47,646 nt of DNA, from positions 196,741 through 244,386 of the forward strand of contig NW_019091581.1 of NCBI RefSeq assembly GCF_001949145.1, written 5' to 3'. The stretch's first letter is position 1; each line of letters starts with the position of its first letter. Under the pieces are notes generated by a model. The model had not been told where the DNA came from, ran no database searches, and saw only the letters and a list, made by a program, of their open reading frames with translations. A program made the position numbers and the translations under genes. The DNA is from Acanthaster planci (Eukaryota; Echinodermata; Asteroidea; Valvatida; Acanthasteridae). Shown here one piece after another: positions 35,101-47,535 of the stretch.

Positions 35101-38100
35101 GGCCAACAAACCTCCTGACTCTCTCTGAGACAGGTCCTGGAGAAGCACATGATTGGTGGGCTGTTTGGGGAGGACAAGGAGGGACGGCCAATCTACTACG
35201 AAGCCTACGGCAGCGTGGACTGCAAAGGTATCATCTACTCCAGCACCAAGGACGACTTTGTCCGGTACAAGCTGAGGATATGCGAAGCCATCTATCAGAG
35301 GTTCGAGGAACAAACCAAAAAGGTGCTTATCAGTGTAGGGAGACTTGGAATCCAAATGGTTTTGAGCATCTCAAATCACAAGTGTTTCTCCAATTAAAAT
35401 GCCTATCCTGATTGGGACCATGGAAGACCCATTCGGAACAGCTTGGCACTTGGGAGCAGTATTTGTTTCCATTGGGGAATTGTGTGCCTTGTTTTGAAAA
35501 GAATTTTCTGATTTTTTGCTCTCCCTTAAATCTGCAAAAAAAAAAAAATGAGGTACATTTAGACAAAGGTGAACTTCTTTTAAGTACACTCTATGTCCAA
35601 TAACTGCCACAAATTTGTTGCCATTTTGAGGTGTGCAACTGCTGTAGAGAAACTTGGTCGCGGATATCAGCACTGCATTTTTCCAATTGATCTAAAATGC
35701 ATCCTTGTTTATAGATCCATGGACCTAGTAGATCCATAGGCCTGTGTAGACCTACAGGCTTTTGTAGATCCATGGGCCCTTGTTGATCCATAGGCCTCAG
35801 TGGGTCCACAGGCCTATCATGTTTCTGTAGGTCCTTGGGCCTGTGTAGGTCCAGGGGCCTACACAGGCCAGTGGACCTATACACTACGCATAATCTCTTC
35901 CACAGCATGGCCGGAGAATCGATAACCTGACCATGATCCTGGATCTTGACCAGGTGGGCCTCAGTCATCTTTGGATGCCGTTCCTGAATGTCTACTTTGA
36001 TGTGCTTAGCAAGTTTGAAGCAAACTACCCCGAGACCCTGTACCAGTGTTTCGTCATCAATGGTAAATTTGGCTTTCAAATCTTGTCAACTGACAAGGAC
36101 TTTCGCCATTTGTCTGACTAACTGATATGAAGATCAGACGCATTTACATAAAGCGAAATCTTCAGGCCACTGTGTTCTGTGCAGAAACAGGTACTCATTG
36201 GCTAAAATGGAAGGCCATTAAAAAAATGGCTGCAGACAACAGTGATAAACACCCTCACTTCAATTATGTGGGAAAGAAACTCAACTCTATAAGTTGTTTC
36301 AGATAACCATAAGATAAGAGCTAATTTCATCATCTTTCGTTCCCTGATTATTTCTTTGCAGGGTAAACCAATGACTTTTGAAGGGTCGTCACCCCTAAGA
36401 GTGTTCTTGACACCTCATACCATTTTGGAAAATGATACCTACACTCTGTTGCAAACTGGAGCAATTCAGAGGGCCCAATGTTTATCAAAGTGTCCACAGT
36501 AACACAAACAGTCCTGTTGCAACCCTCTGCCCTGTTTTCATTTAAACCCTAAACATTTTGTGGACCTAAATTCTCTATTAATGGAGAATATTAGGGCATG
36601 CAAAGCATGATTTGGTCTGTACAGGTTACGTGGGGCCTTTTCTGAAAAATCAAAGAGTCCATAGTGCCTCATAACGACCACATTTCCTTAACAGTAAACG
36701 GTTTTGTTCCATTTTAGCACCTTCCATGGTGTCAGTGGGCTACAATCTCTTCAAGCCCTTCCTCAGCTCGGACACGAGGACAAAGGTCAAATTCTTTGGG
36801 GGTGAGTTGTAGCTCTGACTTATCTACAGTCTCTCTAATCCAAAGGTTAAACTTTGTCTTCATTGACTCCAGGACCATACTTATTGTTAGAACAAGATTT
36901 CCCAGTTCTAGATAAAACCATAATGATTGGGTCTAGTATCTGCTTCATATCAGTAACCTTGCCTTAAATCAGTTAGCACCAGTATTATTGTGACCCAGAC
37001 ACAAATATTGTTTTCGGCATAAAAATTGATGGTATTTTTGGCCCAGAATGAAAAAATGGCACAACATTCCACAGCCACAGTTCTTCACAGAGTAGGACTT
37101 TACAAACACTGGCTTGTGATGGGCAAGATTTTTGTGACATTTCTGCCCCTAAAATTCTCAACTGTCTCATTGCCAATATTTTTGAAATTTGGCATGCATG
37201 TAAAGACATTGTTTGGCCCGCAAGCTTACAGGCTAATAATCTTACAATCTTAGGCCTTTTTAAATGAATTTGTTCAACAACAATTTACTGACCTTGGCTT
37301 TACCTTTTTAGGGGGTCAAAACTTTCACAGCAACTACAGTATTGGTAACATAGGATTCGTAAGGCAGATTCCACTGTAAGTATTGGCATGGCTGCCAACT
37401 TGAAATAGGGTTTGCCATGGAAGGCACTGCAGCCAGTGCATGGGGGCATCGCAGCAATGCTCTCCCATGGCCACCGTGCAGTTTGAATGGGGCCTGCAAC
37501 TGAGTTACCATAAATAGATTATAGAGCCACGTTTTCACCCTGGTACAGGGACCTGAATTAAGTATTGCTATCTGCTTGTCAAATCCCTTTATGCAACATT
37601 ATACAAAGTTTGTAATGGTGTTCTCCTCCCAGGTAACTACAGAAGTAAATTACTGGAGGTTATCAGTCCAGACCAGCTACCCAAACATTACGGCGGCACA
37701 ATGGTAGATAACGGCGACCCAAAGTGTAGTGACAAGGTACATGTAAATTAATTTTTCTGCGAGGGAGGGAAAAAATGAAATGCCAGTATTTTACCCGAGT
37801 CACTATTGAAGAGACCTTGGATGACAGATAACATAAGATTTAGGGAGATTTGGGCGTAGTTGTGTAAATGGAAAAAAATGAGTCTGTGATGTAATGTTTT
37901 CAAGATTTAGCAAGTTGTAAAGGCAAACAATTTGCATTAATATTACGTTTCTCCTCACATGGAAATGCCTTTATGCAAAGAAAAGCTGTGGTCGGTTATG
38001 AAACTACTGCTTGCTTCTGCATCATTGAATTCACTAAAGGAATAACTGTGACCAGAGAAGGCTCTTAAATGGTTGGCCTTTTAGTCAATTTGCAATATAT

Positions 38101-41013
38101 ATTTCTCATGTACAAAGCCGTACAAACCTTGCAGAAATTAGTAATTCTCAAAAACAAAAGTTCGCAGCAGACTGAAAATGAAAACAATTTTTCTAGGGAG
38201 AAATGGCCGAGACACTCATTTTGTGGGATCCAAACAGATCCCACAAAATGAGTGTCTTGGCCATTTTTTCCCCCAAAATTTTGTTTCAATTTACATGAGC
38301 AAGAATAAACTAAGCTCTTGGTTCTGATGTTTCACTCAGTTTTGGCATGCTGATGAAAATGGACATTAGGCCGCATAAAAACAGTTGAGGGCGCCTATAT
38401 GAACTTTAGTGCAGGGCCTTAACCATAAGTCAAACAATGGCCCTGGGTACTTGCAACTCCTTCTGTAAGGTTTGGTAACATACATGATTAGTAAATTGTA
38501 GAATGAAAAAAACAGAAGAAAAGAGTTTATGGTAGGTATATTTTTTTTTCAATTCAAAACTTTCATGTCCTGTGAATTTTAATAAAATTCATCGTGACAT
38601 TTTCCCAATGGCAGAGGTATTTAACAAATAATACAAGGTTTTTTGCGAAGCAAAACTCAAACCTTTTCTTTTAATTTAGGACAATTTTTTAAGGGGCACA
38701 TAAGTACCCATGGTTTAGGGTGTCCGGTTCCCATACTGGCCTTAAATACACACCGCTGTCTTATGCAGATCAAGTACGGAGGTAAAGTGCCCAAGTCCTA
38801 CTACCTCAAGGAGCTACAGTTGGCCAGCTCCATTCACCTGAAGAAAGAAACCGTTGCTAGTGGTGCTAAGCTGCAGATTCCTCTGGAAGTAACGGTGCCC
38901 TCCTCTGCCCTTCGGTACAGTTCACTCAAAATCTTTCCCCACCGTCAATTGCTAAGAGCAAGTGCTGTTGGCTGTAGGATACAGTTGTTTCCCCTGAATT
39001 GGCGCTCTTTGACATTACCCTTGACATTCCTTGTGCAGTGGGGCCAATCAGTGGCGTAGCCACGGGGGGCCTGGAGGGGCATGTGCCCCCCCTAAAAAAA
39101 ATGGATGAAGGGATATTGAACAAGGCTAACATAAACTTACCCCCAGAAAACCACAGCACTGAAAGCTGGTGCCCCCCCTAAAATCCTAGCTACACCACTG
39201 GGGCCAAACCTCTTTGAATAAACTTTTCAAATTCCCCCAGTTAAAAACTGGTACTATTAACTTTATAATGCATGCTGTTGAACCTTTGCGAACAGTTCCA
39301 GTGACATGAAATTTAGTCAAAATTCAAAAACAGTGACACCCGGAAACTTTTTTCCCTAACTTGGCACAATTAAACAAATCTCAGAAAATCCCACATAAAC
39401 ACTGGAAAAATTTTTCAAAGTCGATAAGTTCTAGTAAATCATTATTACCTTCACTCACATACCTGACTACATGTGGGTGCATTTTGAAAAGGAAATCAGA
39501 AAATCAGTCCCAAATGAAATGTCACTGGAACTTTGGAGCAGTATTGCTTTTTATAATGAGCAGTGCAGTATACATTATGAGACTGGTCCAGCAGAGCAGT
39601 CGACTAGACTTAAGCTTCAACCTTAGCATTAAACTAGCATACAAATTCTAGTCAAAACTGCTGCACTTACTTAAACTTGCCTGGCAGGCTAGTAAAGAAA
39701 AGCCTACACATAAGAACTGTCATTTGTCATAATTGTGGAGATGAAAAAAATGTTAAATCGATTGTACGTTGCTGTTGTAAATTGCAGCAGGTTTGAATAC
39801 TCCATTTTTATTAAAGTTGTAAAATTGATGGCAAGACTTCACAGTTGAAAAAAAGTTATCTTTGCTTAAAGAATGTTCAGTGGGCTAGTGAAAATTTCTG
39901 TGGGCAAGTGAAAAGAAGATAGGTTGAATTGACCAGTAGGCTAGTTAAAAAAGTTTAAGGTCAAGGCTTGACGAGGCCACTCCAACCATTGTTGACTGGT
40001 GTGTATTCATTCAGAGTTTGTTGAATTAATAACCATAGTTTTTGATCAAGCTTGCTCCAAGATTGTTGTCATTGAACTGTCTTGTTTTCCGCCCTCCATT
40101 CAGGTGGGAGTTCCACACTGACAAGGATGACATCGCCTTTGGGGTCTATCGCAAAGAAACAACTTCGGATGGTTCCACTCGGTTGGTGGAAATTCTGCCA
40201 AGCACCCGGTTCACCTCTCATCTGGTCCCCGAAAGCGGGTTGGTGGAATGCGCTCAAGTTGGAACCTGTGAGTACATTTGGAGTGCCCCTTATGCTCCTG
40301 GGTACAGCAAGTGTTGTAATGAATCACAGACATTTGTTACTCAAGTTGAGGCATCAGGCCATGAAGTGAGTCAAATTCAGTTACAGGGAGTTTGGGTCAA
40401 GTCAGATTTATGCTGGTGGCAATTTGAGACGTTAATACTTGAATGCCATGTGTTAAATTGAATAAATTAGGAGAGAAAGAGACAAGTATGGGATTCAACG
40501 GTTATGCATGATAGTTTCATTCAGACTTGTTCACATGTAGTGAGACTTGTACATTTAGCATTTTGGAAATGAATCACTTATTTTCTAACTTGAGTCGAGT
40601 TGCTTGCTTGCAGTGTATTGAGTCTTGTTGAGTCAGTTACCTGTGGGAACTCAAGTCAAGCTGCCAAAAATTATGACTCAAACTTGAGTTATTGAATTGA
40701 GTCATCACAATTCTGGGTACACCAAAGGTCCTTTCCAAAGGCTATTCTTGCTTTGTTCAAAAAGTGATCACTTTTACCTTGTATAGAAAATATGCACAAA
40801 GGCAAATCTGGTGTTTTACGTTCCCCGTAAAGGTTTAATAAGGCGAGTGAAGCTTTGATAGCATCTTGGTCTGAGTGACTTGTTTGATTTTGTTTCTCAG
40901 ATGTGGCTGTCTTTGACAACAGCTTCAGCTGGGTCAAGAGCAAGAAGGTGTTCTATGCGGTGGACATCATCCCTCCAGATTCAACAGATGCAGCATCGAG
41001 CAGTAAAGAGTGA
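32122..41013 (+). CDS. SEC14L2: SEC14-like protein 2 (CRAL-TRIO plus GOLD), complete, 11 coding exons
   Basis: The exons are 32122-32175, 33000-33069, 33576-33619, 34352-34414, 35134-35322, 35906-36062, 36718-36801, 37633-37736, 38769-38914, 40104-40267 and 40901-41013 (TGA 41011-41013). All phases join: 1188 nt, 395 residues, against about 403 in human SEC14L2. The N-terminus MSGRVGDLSPKQ closely matches vertebrate SEC14L2. A CRAL-TRIO N-terminal helical region (LLRWLRARSFDLDKAEKMLR) spans about residues 18-62. The SEC14 lipid-binding fold (about 76-250) includes MILDLDQVGLSHLW, YPETLYQCFVINAP and a KHYGGTM segment. A C-terminal GOLD domain follows. The family binds hydrophobic ligands; vertebrate SEC14L2 binds tocopherol and squalene and stimulates squalene monooxygenase. 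It is a soluble cytosolic protein with no signal peptide or membrane segment. SEC14L3/L4-type paralogues cannot be excluded. Confidence 0.93.
35711..35880. repeat. 18-bp minisatellite just before an acceptor
   Basis: About eight or nine units of the form tagatccataggcctgtg follow at 17-18 bp spacing (starts near 35712, 35729, 35747, 35765, 35783, 35801, 35828 and 35846). The array ends about 25 bp before the acceptor at 35905 of the exon encoding HGRRIDNLT, so it lies where the branch point and upstream splicing signals are expected. The long minus-strand frame here is a by-product of the repeat. Confidence 0.85.
38181..38286. mobile_element. Near-perfect 50-bp-arm hairpin (foldback relic)
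   Basis: The arms, around gacactcattttgtgggatc and gatcccacaaaatgagtgtc, pair over about 50 bp with a 6-nt loop (caaaca). The inner 35 bp are almost perfect. It lies in the SEC14L2-like intron 37737-38768. A related half-copy lies at 41434-41464. Confidence 0.8.
38769..41013 (+). CDS. SEC14L2: SEC14L2-like exons 9-11: GOLD domain and C-terminus
   Basis: Residues about 256-395. The exon at 38769 begins IKYGGKVPKSYY, the junction after the SEC14 fold. The next carries RWEFHTDKDDIAFGVYRKET and HLVPESGLVECAQVGTY, and the last carries VAVFDNSFSWVKSKKVFYAV. Together they form the beta-strands of a GOLD (jelly-roll) domain like that of supernatant protein factor, which is thought to mediate protein or Golgi contacts. 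The Ser/Asp-rich tail ends SSSKE. The intron 38915-40103 contains a MITE. Confidence 0.9.
39041..39208. mobile_element. hAT-like MITE with 8-bp target site duplication
   Basis: The element (39049-39200) begins cagtggcgtagcc and ends tagctacaccactg, inverted with mismatches. It is flanked by gggccaat and gggccaaa, a duplication matching at 7 of 8 bases. The CAGTGG/CCACTG ends and 8-bp duplication are typical of hAT transposons. At 152 bp with no coding frame it is non-autonomous. It lies in the intron 38915-40103. Confidence 0.8.
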
Positions 41014-41433
41014 CCTAGGGGAGTGTTGGCAGAAGAGCCCCAGAACAACCTCCCCAAGGAATAGTAAAAGCAAGGTTACTAGGCAGCTGTAGAAGTATTC
41101 ACGTCTCTATGGATTATTGATCCCCGCTCCTTCCTACCCCCACCCTTCTCCTGCTCCTATCCCTTGCCTTAGCACCCAATTGAAAGTAGTTAATTATAAG
41201 AATGCGTCCCAGCCTGACAAAATATGTCAGAGGTCCCCAGAGCTTCTCTTAGCAAGAGGCCCATAAAGGAATCTTGCACAGTCCAAATAAGTTGCAACCT
41301 TGAACATTTTCCACCCAGATAATTGTATCCTGATTTTTGTCAGGATACCATATACACCAAGTGATTTGTCAAAATGAGGAGACGAGTTTGTTCTTTCCAA
41401 TGTAAACGAAATCAAGTTTACTTAAAAAAAAAA

Positions 41434-41464
41434 GAAATGGCCTTAAGACCCATTTTGTGGGATC
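41434..41464. repeat. Half-copy of the 38181-38286 hairpin element
   Basis: The text gaaatggccttaagacc followed by cattttgtgggatc matches one arm of the intronic hairpin with a few changes. It lies 421 nt after the SEC14L2-like stop, probably in its 3' UTR. Confidence 0.6.
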
Positions 41465-43240
41465 TGGTCGCAAATGCTCTTTACTAGCTGTTGTGAAGGC
41501 TACATGTGGCACAGTACTTGGGACAAAATTAAGTTTGATGAAATGGAGTTTTGATGCACAGATTAGCAAAATACTTCCGAGAAGCAGTATATTTCAGCAA
41601 AGCAGTACTGTAGTTGAGTTCTTCTCTGAGTAGAAATTGAGCCTTTGAAACTGGTACATATACAAGTTTACATTTTATCTCAGGGAGTTAGCTTAATGCC
41701 TTGACAAGAATGACTACTGAAATGTTACAGGATTTGTTTCTCCAAGAAGTCATGGATAAGGTTTGAGTTCTTGTGTTGATACTGAATATATCCTGCATAC
41801 AATCCACCCAAAACTCATCATGCACTTACTCATCCAAAATACTCAGTCAGTACAGGTTTAGTACTTAAGGTGAATTCTTGTTGTACCATCTGATATGTCA
41901 GTAAACTCAAGACTTGAGAAAAAGACTCATCAATTCTGCTAGTTGATGTAACCTCCCAAAATATGTCACTATGAAGTGTCGTCGATCCGTAGTGCAAAGG
42001 ATACAACAGCTTTTCAATTTCGTCATACATCGACTTTAAATCTCCGTGAGGAGGTGAGGTGGGCTGACAGTACTACGAGATTAAATACGCAAGACTAGTA
42101 CGACAACACCGTCTTGGGTCACAGATAAGGCTGAATCAGCCCATTTAATTCTTCATCTGTGCCTTGCAAATACACTCGTTTTTCTTATGATGCTTACTCT
42201 CCCCATCCATTCTCCATCTCCCCCAAAACATTCCGTTTTCAGAACATCTCCCCACTTCTTAATTCGATAGAACCCACAATCGATATTATTTTCTATTGCT
42301 CTTAAATGTGCACAGTCGCATCACGCGCAGCTTGGCTGCACACGCCCAAAGAAAGAGACATCTTATTTATGTAGTTCCCAAGTGCGTTTACATATTTCTT
42401 TACATATGCACCTTTAAATCTGTTCACAATTGTAAATTCTACTTAAGCATTCTCTACGGTTTAGGTCATGACTTTCAATCCACTACAACTATAAAGCTTA
42501 ATTGGGCATTTTTTTCTTTGACATGGGTGTTTTTTGAAATGAGTGGAGGGGATCAATGAATTCATACTGCTGTGGCATAGAACATATGTAAAATGTTAGC
42601 CTCTTTCAATGCATATTTTTTAAAAGACCTTGCGTGTTAGCTTTGTATGAAAAATGTTGACATTCAATTGAGATGATTAGCCCTTTTTAGTGATTGCATT
42701 AAAAGGTTTGCTACGTAGTGAACATGGTGAGGTGAAATGATACATTTCCGTCAGTGACTGTTACCAAGAAAGCCGTTTGATTTGAAAATATACCGAAAAT
42801 ATACCGATGTAGTTTGAACTCTTTGTTCTTCAAAACTTCAATTGTAGCTGCTATTGCTAATCTGTTTGAAAAGTTTTTATCTCTAGTGCAATGATAGTGA
42901 AAAGTAATACATGTACTTCTTGAAAGTTTGTGTGGTGATGGGTAGTTAGTATCAGAGATTGTAAAAGTGTGTTGTGGGTATGTCACTTTGTGAGTTGTGT
43001 AGCTCTGCAAAGAACAGGTTATGAAGTACAGTGTCAGGAGCGGATTGAAGATGTGGTTTTTACTTACATTCATGATTAGAGTGTCACTGGATGAAGATTT
43101 GAAGACGTTAAGTTCAATAGTTACTTTGAAAAAGCAAGCCTAAAGTTTTGTCTTGAAGTGATACAAAATATGGTGAATGTATACAAGACTATCTTGGCAT
43201 CTTCTACAAAAAGTAGACCAGTATTACACATCGTGACATA

Positions 43241-43406
43241 GCACAGTATTAAAAATAGAACTAAATGTTCTAAGGGAGAAAACAAACAGGAATACATAAA
43301 CTTGATTTTTAAAAGAGCCAGGAGCACAGTATTAAAAATAGAACTAAATGTTCTAAGAGAGAAAACAAACAGGAATACATAAACTTGATTTTTAAAAGAG
43401 CCAGGA
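43241..43406. repeat. 83-bp tandem duplication, almost identical
   Basis: Copies at 43241-43323 and 43324-43406 start gcacagtattaaaaatag and differ at one base (taaggga versus taagaga). Such similarity in non-coding DNA indicates a recent duplication, or an assembly artefact. Confidence 0.92.
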
Positions 43407-46400
43407 GGGACAGAATTTGCCCCTCATTATTTGCTGATTCTTTAAGAAGTTTTAGAGTAACTCTGAGAAATCATTTTGACACTAATTTTGTGAAAATTGA
43501 ACATACCTGTCTTGCACACAGCCCATTTTCCAAAACAGGTCAGCCAAAAGTGTATACTTTTTCCACTATGGTGCTTATTGCATGCGGGGTGGCACACATG
43601 TAGCCTTCAAATGACAAAACAAAACTGTTTGTCTGATTGACTTCAGACTTCACATTTGATATAATAGGGAGTGTCTGCACATGCATGCTAAGTTTCCAAA
43701 ATATCAAGCATGGCAAAACTGATGTATTCATTTTGAAGAAACAAAGTAATATTTTACACAATTTTACACAATTTACACGTGATTAAAGTATTTTTGTTGA
43801 CAGAAATGTTGACATGTTAAAATGAGATGTTAAAATATTTCCATGTAAACATTTTAATGTAAAGGTTAGTATGCTTTAATTACTAAAACAAATAATAGCT
43901 AAAAGCACAAATTTTGTATCCCCAGAATTAGATTCAACCTTTTGCTTTCATTTTTATTTTCATAAATTAGAGCCTTTATATAAAGTGTATAATTTTTGAT
44001 AGAATAGATTTTGAAATTAAAAAAATGCATTAAATTGTCTCTCACCTTAGAGTTTTGATCAGGGTTTTTCTTTTAATATTTTTAATTGACAGCAGCTTAT
44101 TTCACACAATTCTCAAAGAGAAGTGAATAACTTGTTCAATTTTTATGGGCCTTTTTAAATTAAGTACTTGCCTGATCTACTCACACCAACAAAGTAGATG
44201 TTAAAAATTTTCTTGATGCCTTGCCAAAATTGTTGCCTTAATGTTGATGTTGGGTAAATATTGGAGGTTTGATATTATAGGGCACTAGGTTGGGGTGTAA
44301 AATGAGTTAAGGGAAAAACCCCTCCCCTAGGTTTCATTGCAGTAAAAGTTATTTTAGCTGAAAAAATACATTATGTGCTTACCTAGGAATTTTCACACTG
44401 ACGTATGTCATGTAATTTCTCTGGAAATAGAACTATTTTGGGGCATTAATTATTATCGACTGGTTAAAAAAAATTGAATGGATTTCCATTTGTTTGTGGA
44501 TGTTTTAGATAGTCAGTGGCTATTGAGTGGAACAAAATAAACAGCTCTGTCCTGTGTAGTTGAATTGAGCAATAGTCTCGTTTTGGTGACAGACTTTCTT
44601 TTCGTTACTGTGTCATATTTCATAAAATGTTGTGTGAAACTATGGCGTGCGTCATTCTCCCTCTCTACATGTGTAAAGTCTTTGCCAATGAACTACTGAA
44701 TGAGCCGGGATGATAGTCTGGTTCCTGCCTCGGGTACTGAAGGTACCCCCCCCCTCAACTAATCCACTTTCCTTCCCCTCCCTTGAATAAAAAAGGTGAG
44801 GTGTTACTTTGCAAAACAATAATTATTATGTCCTTCGTGGTTGTCACCGATTTCTGCAACTTATTCCTTTTTTTTTTTTTTGCTGTTTTGATTATGGACT
44901 TTCCCCTACACCCTTCACGTTTTTCAAAGTACGTGTACTTAGGGCAAGGGGGTTTTGACGTAATAAGATTTCTCATTGGCTAAAAGTTGAGAGAGATTAT
45001 ACAATTACGCTTTCTCGTGTTCCTAGACGTCACATCTGTAATTTGGATTGGTCACTAAGGGGACATCAGACTACTCGCTGAAAATTCACGTGTGTATGCT
45101 CTCTCTGCTGGACGTCACGTCTTGTTAGAGAATGTTAAGCGTTGACAAGAACCCGACTAATGTCAGAGCCAGCTGCTTGCTGACTTACTGGTCGACGGTT
45201 TTCCTTCATATTGAGTATCATTTGCGCAGAAAGTTGCAAATTGATGCCATTGTGTATTGTACTGTACCATTGTGTATTGGAACCAGTCATTTTAGTATTC
45301 AAGCATCAACAGGTGCGGTTGGTGTAACCAGGGAAACACAGGCCTGTTCTGTAAGTCTGTACTCCTTCCTCCATGTCTGTACTAAGTAAAGGGCCTTCAT
45401 GATTTTCAAGGCCATGGCCTTCCGTGCCTGTAGCTGTTCTCTGTATAGCGTAGTCTAACGTTAGTCGTGGTCCGTCAGGTACCGCTGTCCAGAACTGGTT
45501 TACACAAACTTTCCAGATAGCTATGTACATGATGTACGAACTTGCATTTAAACGCATTTTGGCTGTTTTGATTGTGCCAACTTACTCTACAATCAAAAAT
45601 GCATAGTAACCGACCGCCGCTTCATGCCCTTACGCATGTGCGCAGAAGAGCTGTGGGCGTGAAGAAGTCATAGATAAGGCTGTGTCCGAAACAGGCTTCC
45701 AAAGCTACGGCTAAGTCTGTTGTCTGCGTGTCTCCACGCATTTCCAGTGGAGTGAAGACCTAGACTTAGCTCTAGATAATATAACTGACAGAATGTGGGC
45801 TGAGCTTTGAGGCCATTTCGCGCATATGCAAATGCGTACTTCTAAACGAACGTAGGTCGTTCACAAATTGTGAGGGAACGCGTGGAGTTTCGCAAAATTT
45901 CCTGCAAAATATGTTGTCTGCGGGCATATTTAGTCATTCAACACAACATTTATGAAATTTGGGCTACAAGGCACTTGCGAACGACATTTTACTGTCTTCG
46001 CCAGGTAAAAATGTAAAAAAAAAAGTTGAAAAAATTTCACTTTGTTGGAGGACTTTTTACTGGACGTAAGTCGCAACATCCAATGACGACGTCCAAGTAT
46101 TTGGGCTAGCTGCATGACAGCTTGACCAATTGCAACACAGCTCCAATCTTTTCCTTCTTATTTTCCTGTCACCCCAAGATGAAAGCCACAGTGTGATATG
46201 CTTCCATTCCATAGCTCAGCTTTAGTTTTGATGGGTCAGAAACATGAAGGAAAAGAAAAGATCGGTCTTATACCGCTAGTATAAACCGCTGTTTTAAGGT
46301 TTTGGAAGGCTATAAATACCTCATGAGTGCTTTCACAGGAAAATTTAATTGAGAGAGTAGAATTTGCATCACCAATATTGCAGTAATTTATTTCAGAGGC

Positions 46401-46484
46401 TGGATTCGAAAAACAGATAGCGTCAGACCCCGTGTAAACAAAATTGGTCAAAAGGCACACAGAGGTGCCTTTTGGTTTCCAGAA

Positions 46485-47213
46485 GGGAAAGAATTCCGTA
46501 TACGAAGTTCACTTTTTAGGAGAAATTTTTGCTCCAGGACAGATTTAAAACGGGGCGACATTTATTTTGGGGGGNCTATTGTTGTGGCACCAACATTTTA
46601 ACATCATCCACAAACTGAGAGGTTGGATTTGAGGGCAAAATCATTAATTTTTCACTGCATAGATTTTGAGGCACAATAAGAACAGTACATTACGATCAAC
46701 TTCTACGACACAATAAATGAAAATTAGGCAAAAAAATGATTCCACAGTATTCAGTTAGGGTTGCCCACAATCCTTTATATTTCCTCACAAGATTTGGGCA
46801 GTGTTGAGTAGCGTGTCGCAGCAGTCTTGATTCAAATAAGCCAGCCAAACCAAAAAACAAATGCTGTTGTTGATAAACTTCTCTGCCCACATTGCTTCCA
46901 GAGAGCCGTGTGAAATTGTTCCTACGAATGCCGTGTTGGGAAATTCGTTGGCATTGATCGACAAAAACAGGAATCTTGATGTCACATTTTCTGAAAGATG
47001 TGAATCACTCTTGGAAAATTGACAGTTGAAGTAAAAGGATGTGAACTTCCTTGATTGTGCACAAAGGCCACAGGTTGTTGAAGGACACTGGGCCATTTAT
47101 ACATGTGCTTTCAATACATACTGGGGAAAGAATTCCATATACGAAGTTCACTTTTTAGGAGAAATTTTTGCTCCAGGACAGATTTAAAAAGGGGCGACAT
47201 TTATTTTTGGGGG
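46485..47213. repeat. Direct repeats of about 90 bp flanking a 550-bp segment
   Basis: The block gggaaagaattccgtatacg... at 46485-46574 recurs at 47124-47213 with very few changes, 639 bp apart in the same orientation. The first copy ends at a single N (46575). The segment between has no supported coding frame. This could be a pair of terminal repeats of a small element, or two insertions of one repeat family. Confidence 0.75.
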
Positions 47214-47452
47214 ATAGAGATGTGAAAGGGGGTTCAGTAACTTAGGGGGACAGGTTTAAGAAGAAGGGGCCCCACGCAATAAAACGGCAAAAAAGTGAGT
47301 CCTTTTGCCGTTCTGTTTTTCCCCTACTATATCCTCTACCGTTTCCTTTTCCTTCACTATCCCGTCCTTTTATTTCTCCATAGTTTTCCTGTCATTAGTA
47401 CAAGGATTATTGCAGTTAGTGTACACATTTAATACATTTAATCCAAATTGTG

Positions 47453-47535
47453 TCGTAAAGGGGAATCGAACCTGCAATGAAGAGAACTGTTAGGTATAGA
47501 AATACAGCAGTCTAACTGACCACGCCACACGAGCG
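47453..47535 (-). mobile_element. tRNA-derived SINE-like sequence
   Basis: Read on the minus strand, it has an A-box-like tggcgtggtcagttaga and a perfect B-box core ggttcgattcc about 40 nt apart, the internal polymerase III promoter of a tRNA. The acceptor and T stems do not pair well, so it is not a functional tRNA gene. A tRNA-derived SINE or tRNA pseudogene is the best reading. Confidence 0.6.

Larger units (their letters stand above)
41014..46484 (+). other. SEC14L2-like 3' UTR and intergenic sequence
   Basis: I find no supported gene. No AATAAA occurs soon after the stop. ATTAAA variants lie at 42080-42085 and 42698-42703, and an AATAAA at 44536-44541, but the true end of the transcript cannot be told. 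Around 45590-45860 the sequence is richer in CG dinucleotides and includes an atgcaaat octamer (45826-45833), which might mark a promoter of a gene beyond the window. That is speculative. Confidence 0.4.

Noticed and set aside
35591-36079. 162-residue minus-strand ORF with repeated RPMDL-like units
   Set aside because: It is the complement of the 18-bp minisatellite plus a SEC14L2-like exon; no independent support.
45132-45389. 85-residue ORF near CG-richer sequence as a first exon of a downstream gene
   Set aside because: No family resemblance and no clear donor supporting it.
46785-47096. 103-residue minus-strand ORF
   Set aside because: No recognisable domain, atypical composition, and it lies between dispersed direct repeats.
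47453-47535. Functional tRNA gene on the minus strand
   Set aside because: The B box is perfect but the acceptor and T stems do not pair and no clean cloverleaf can be drawn.
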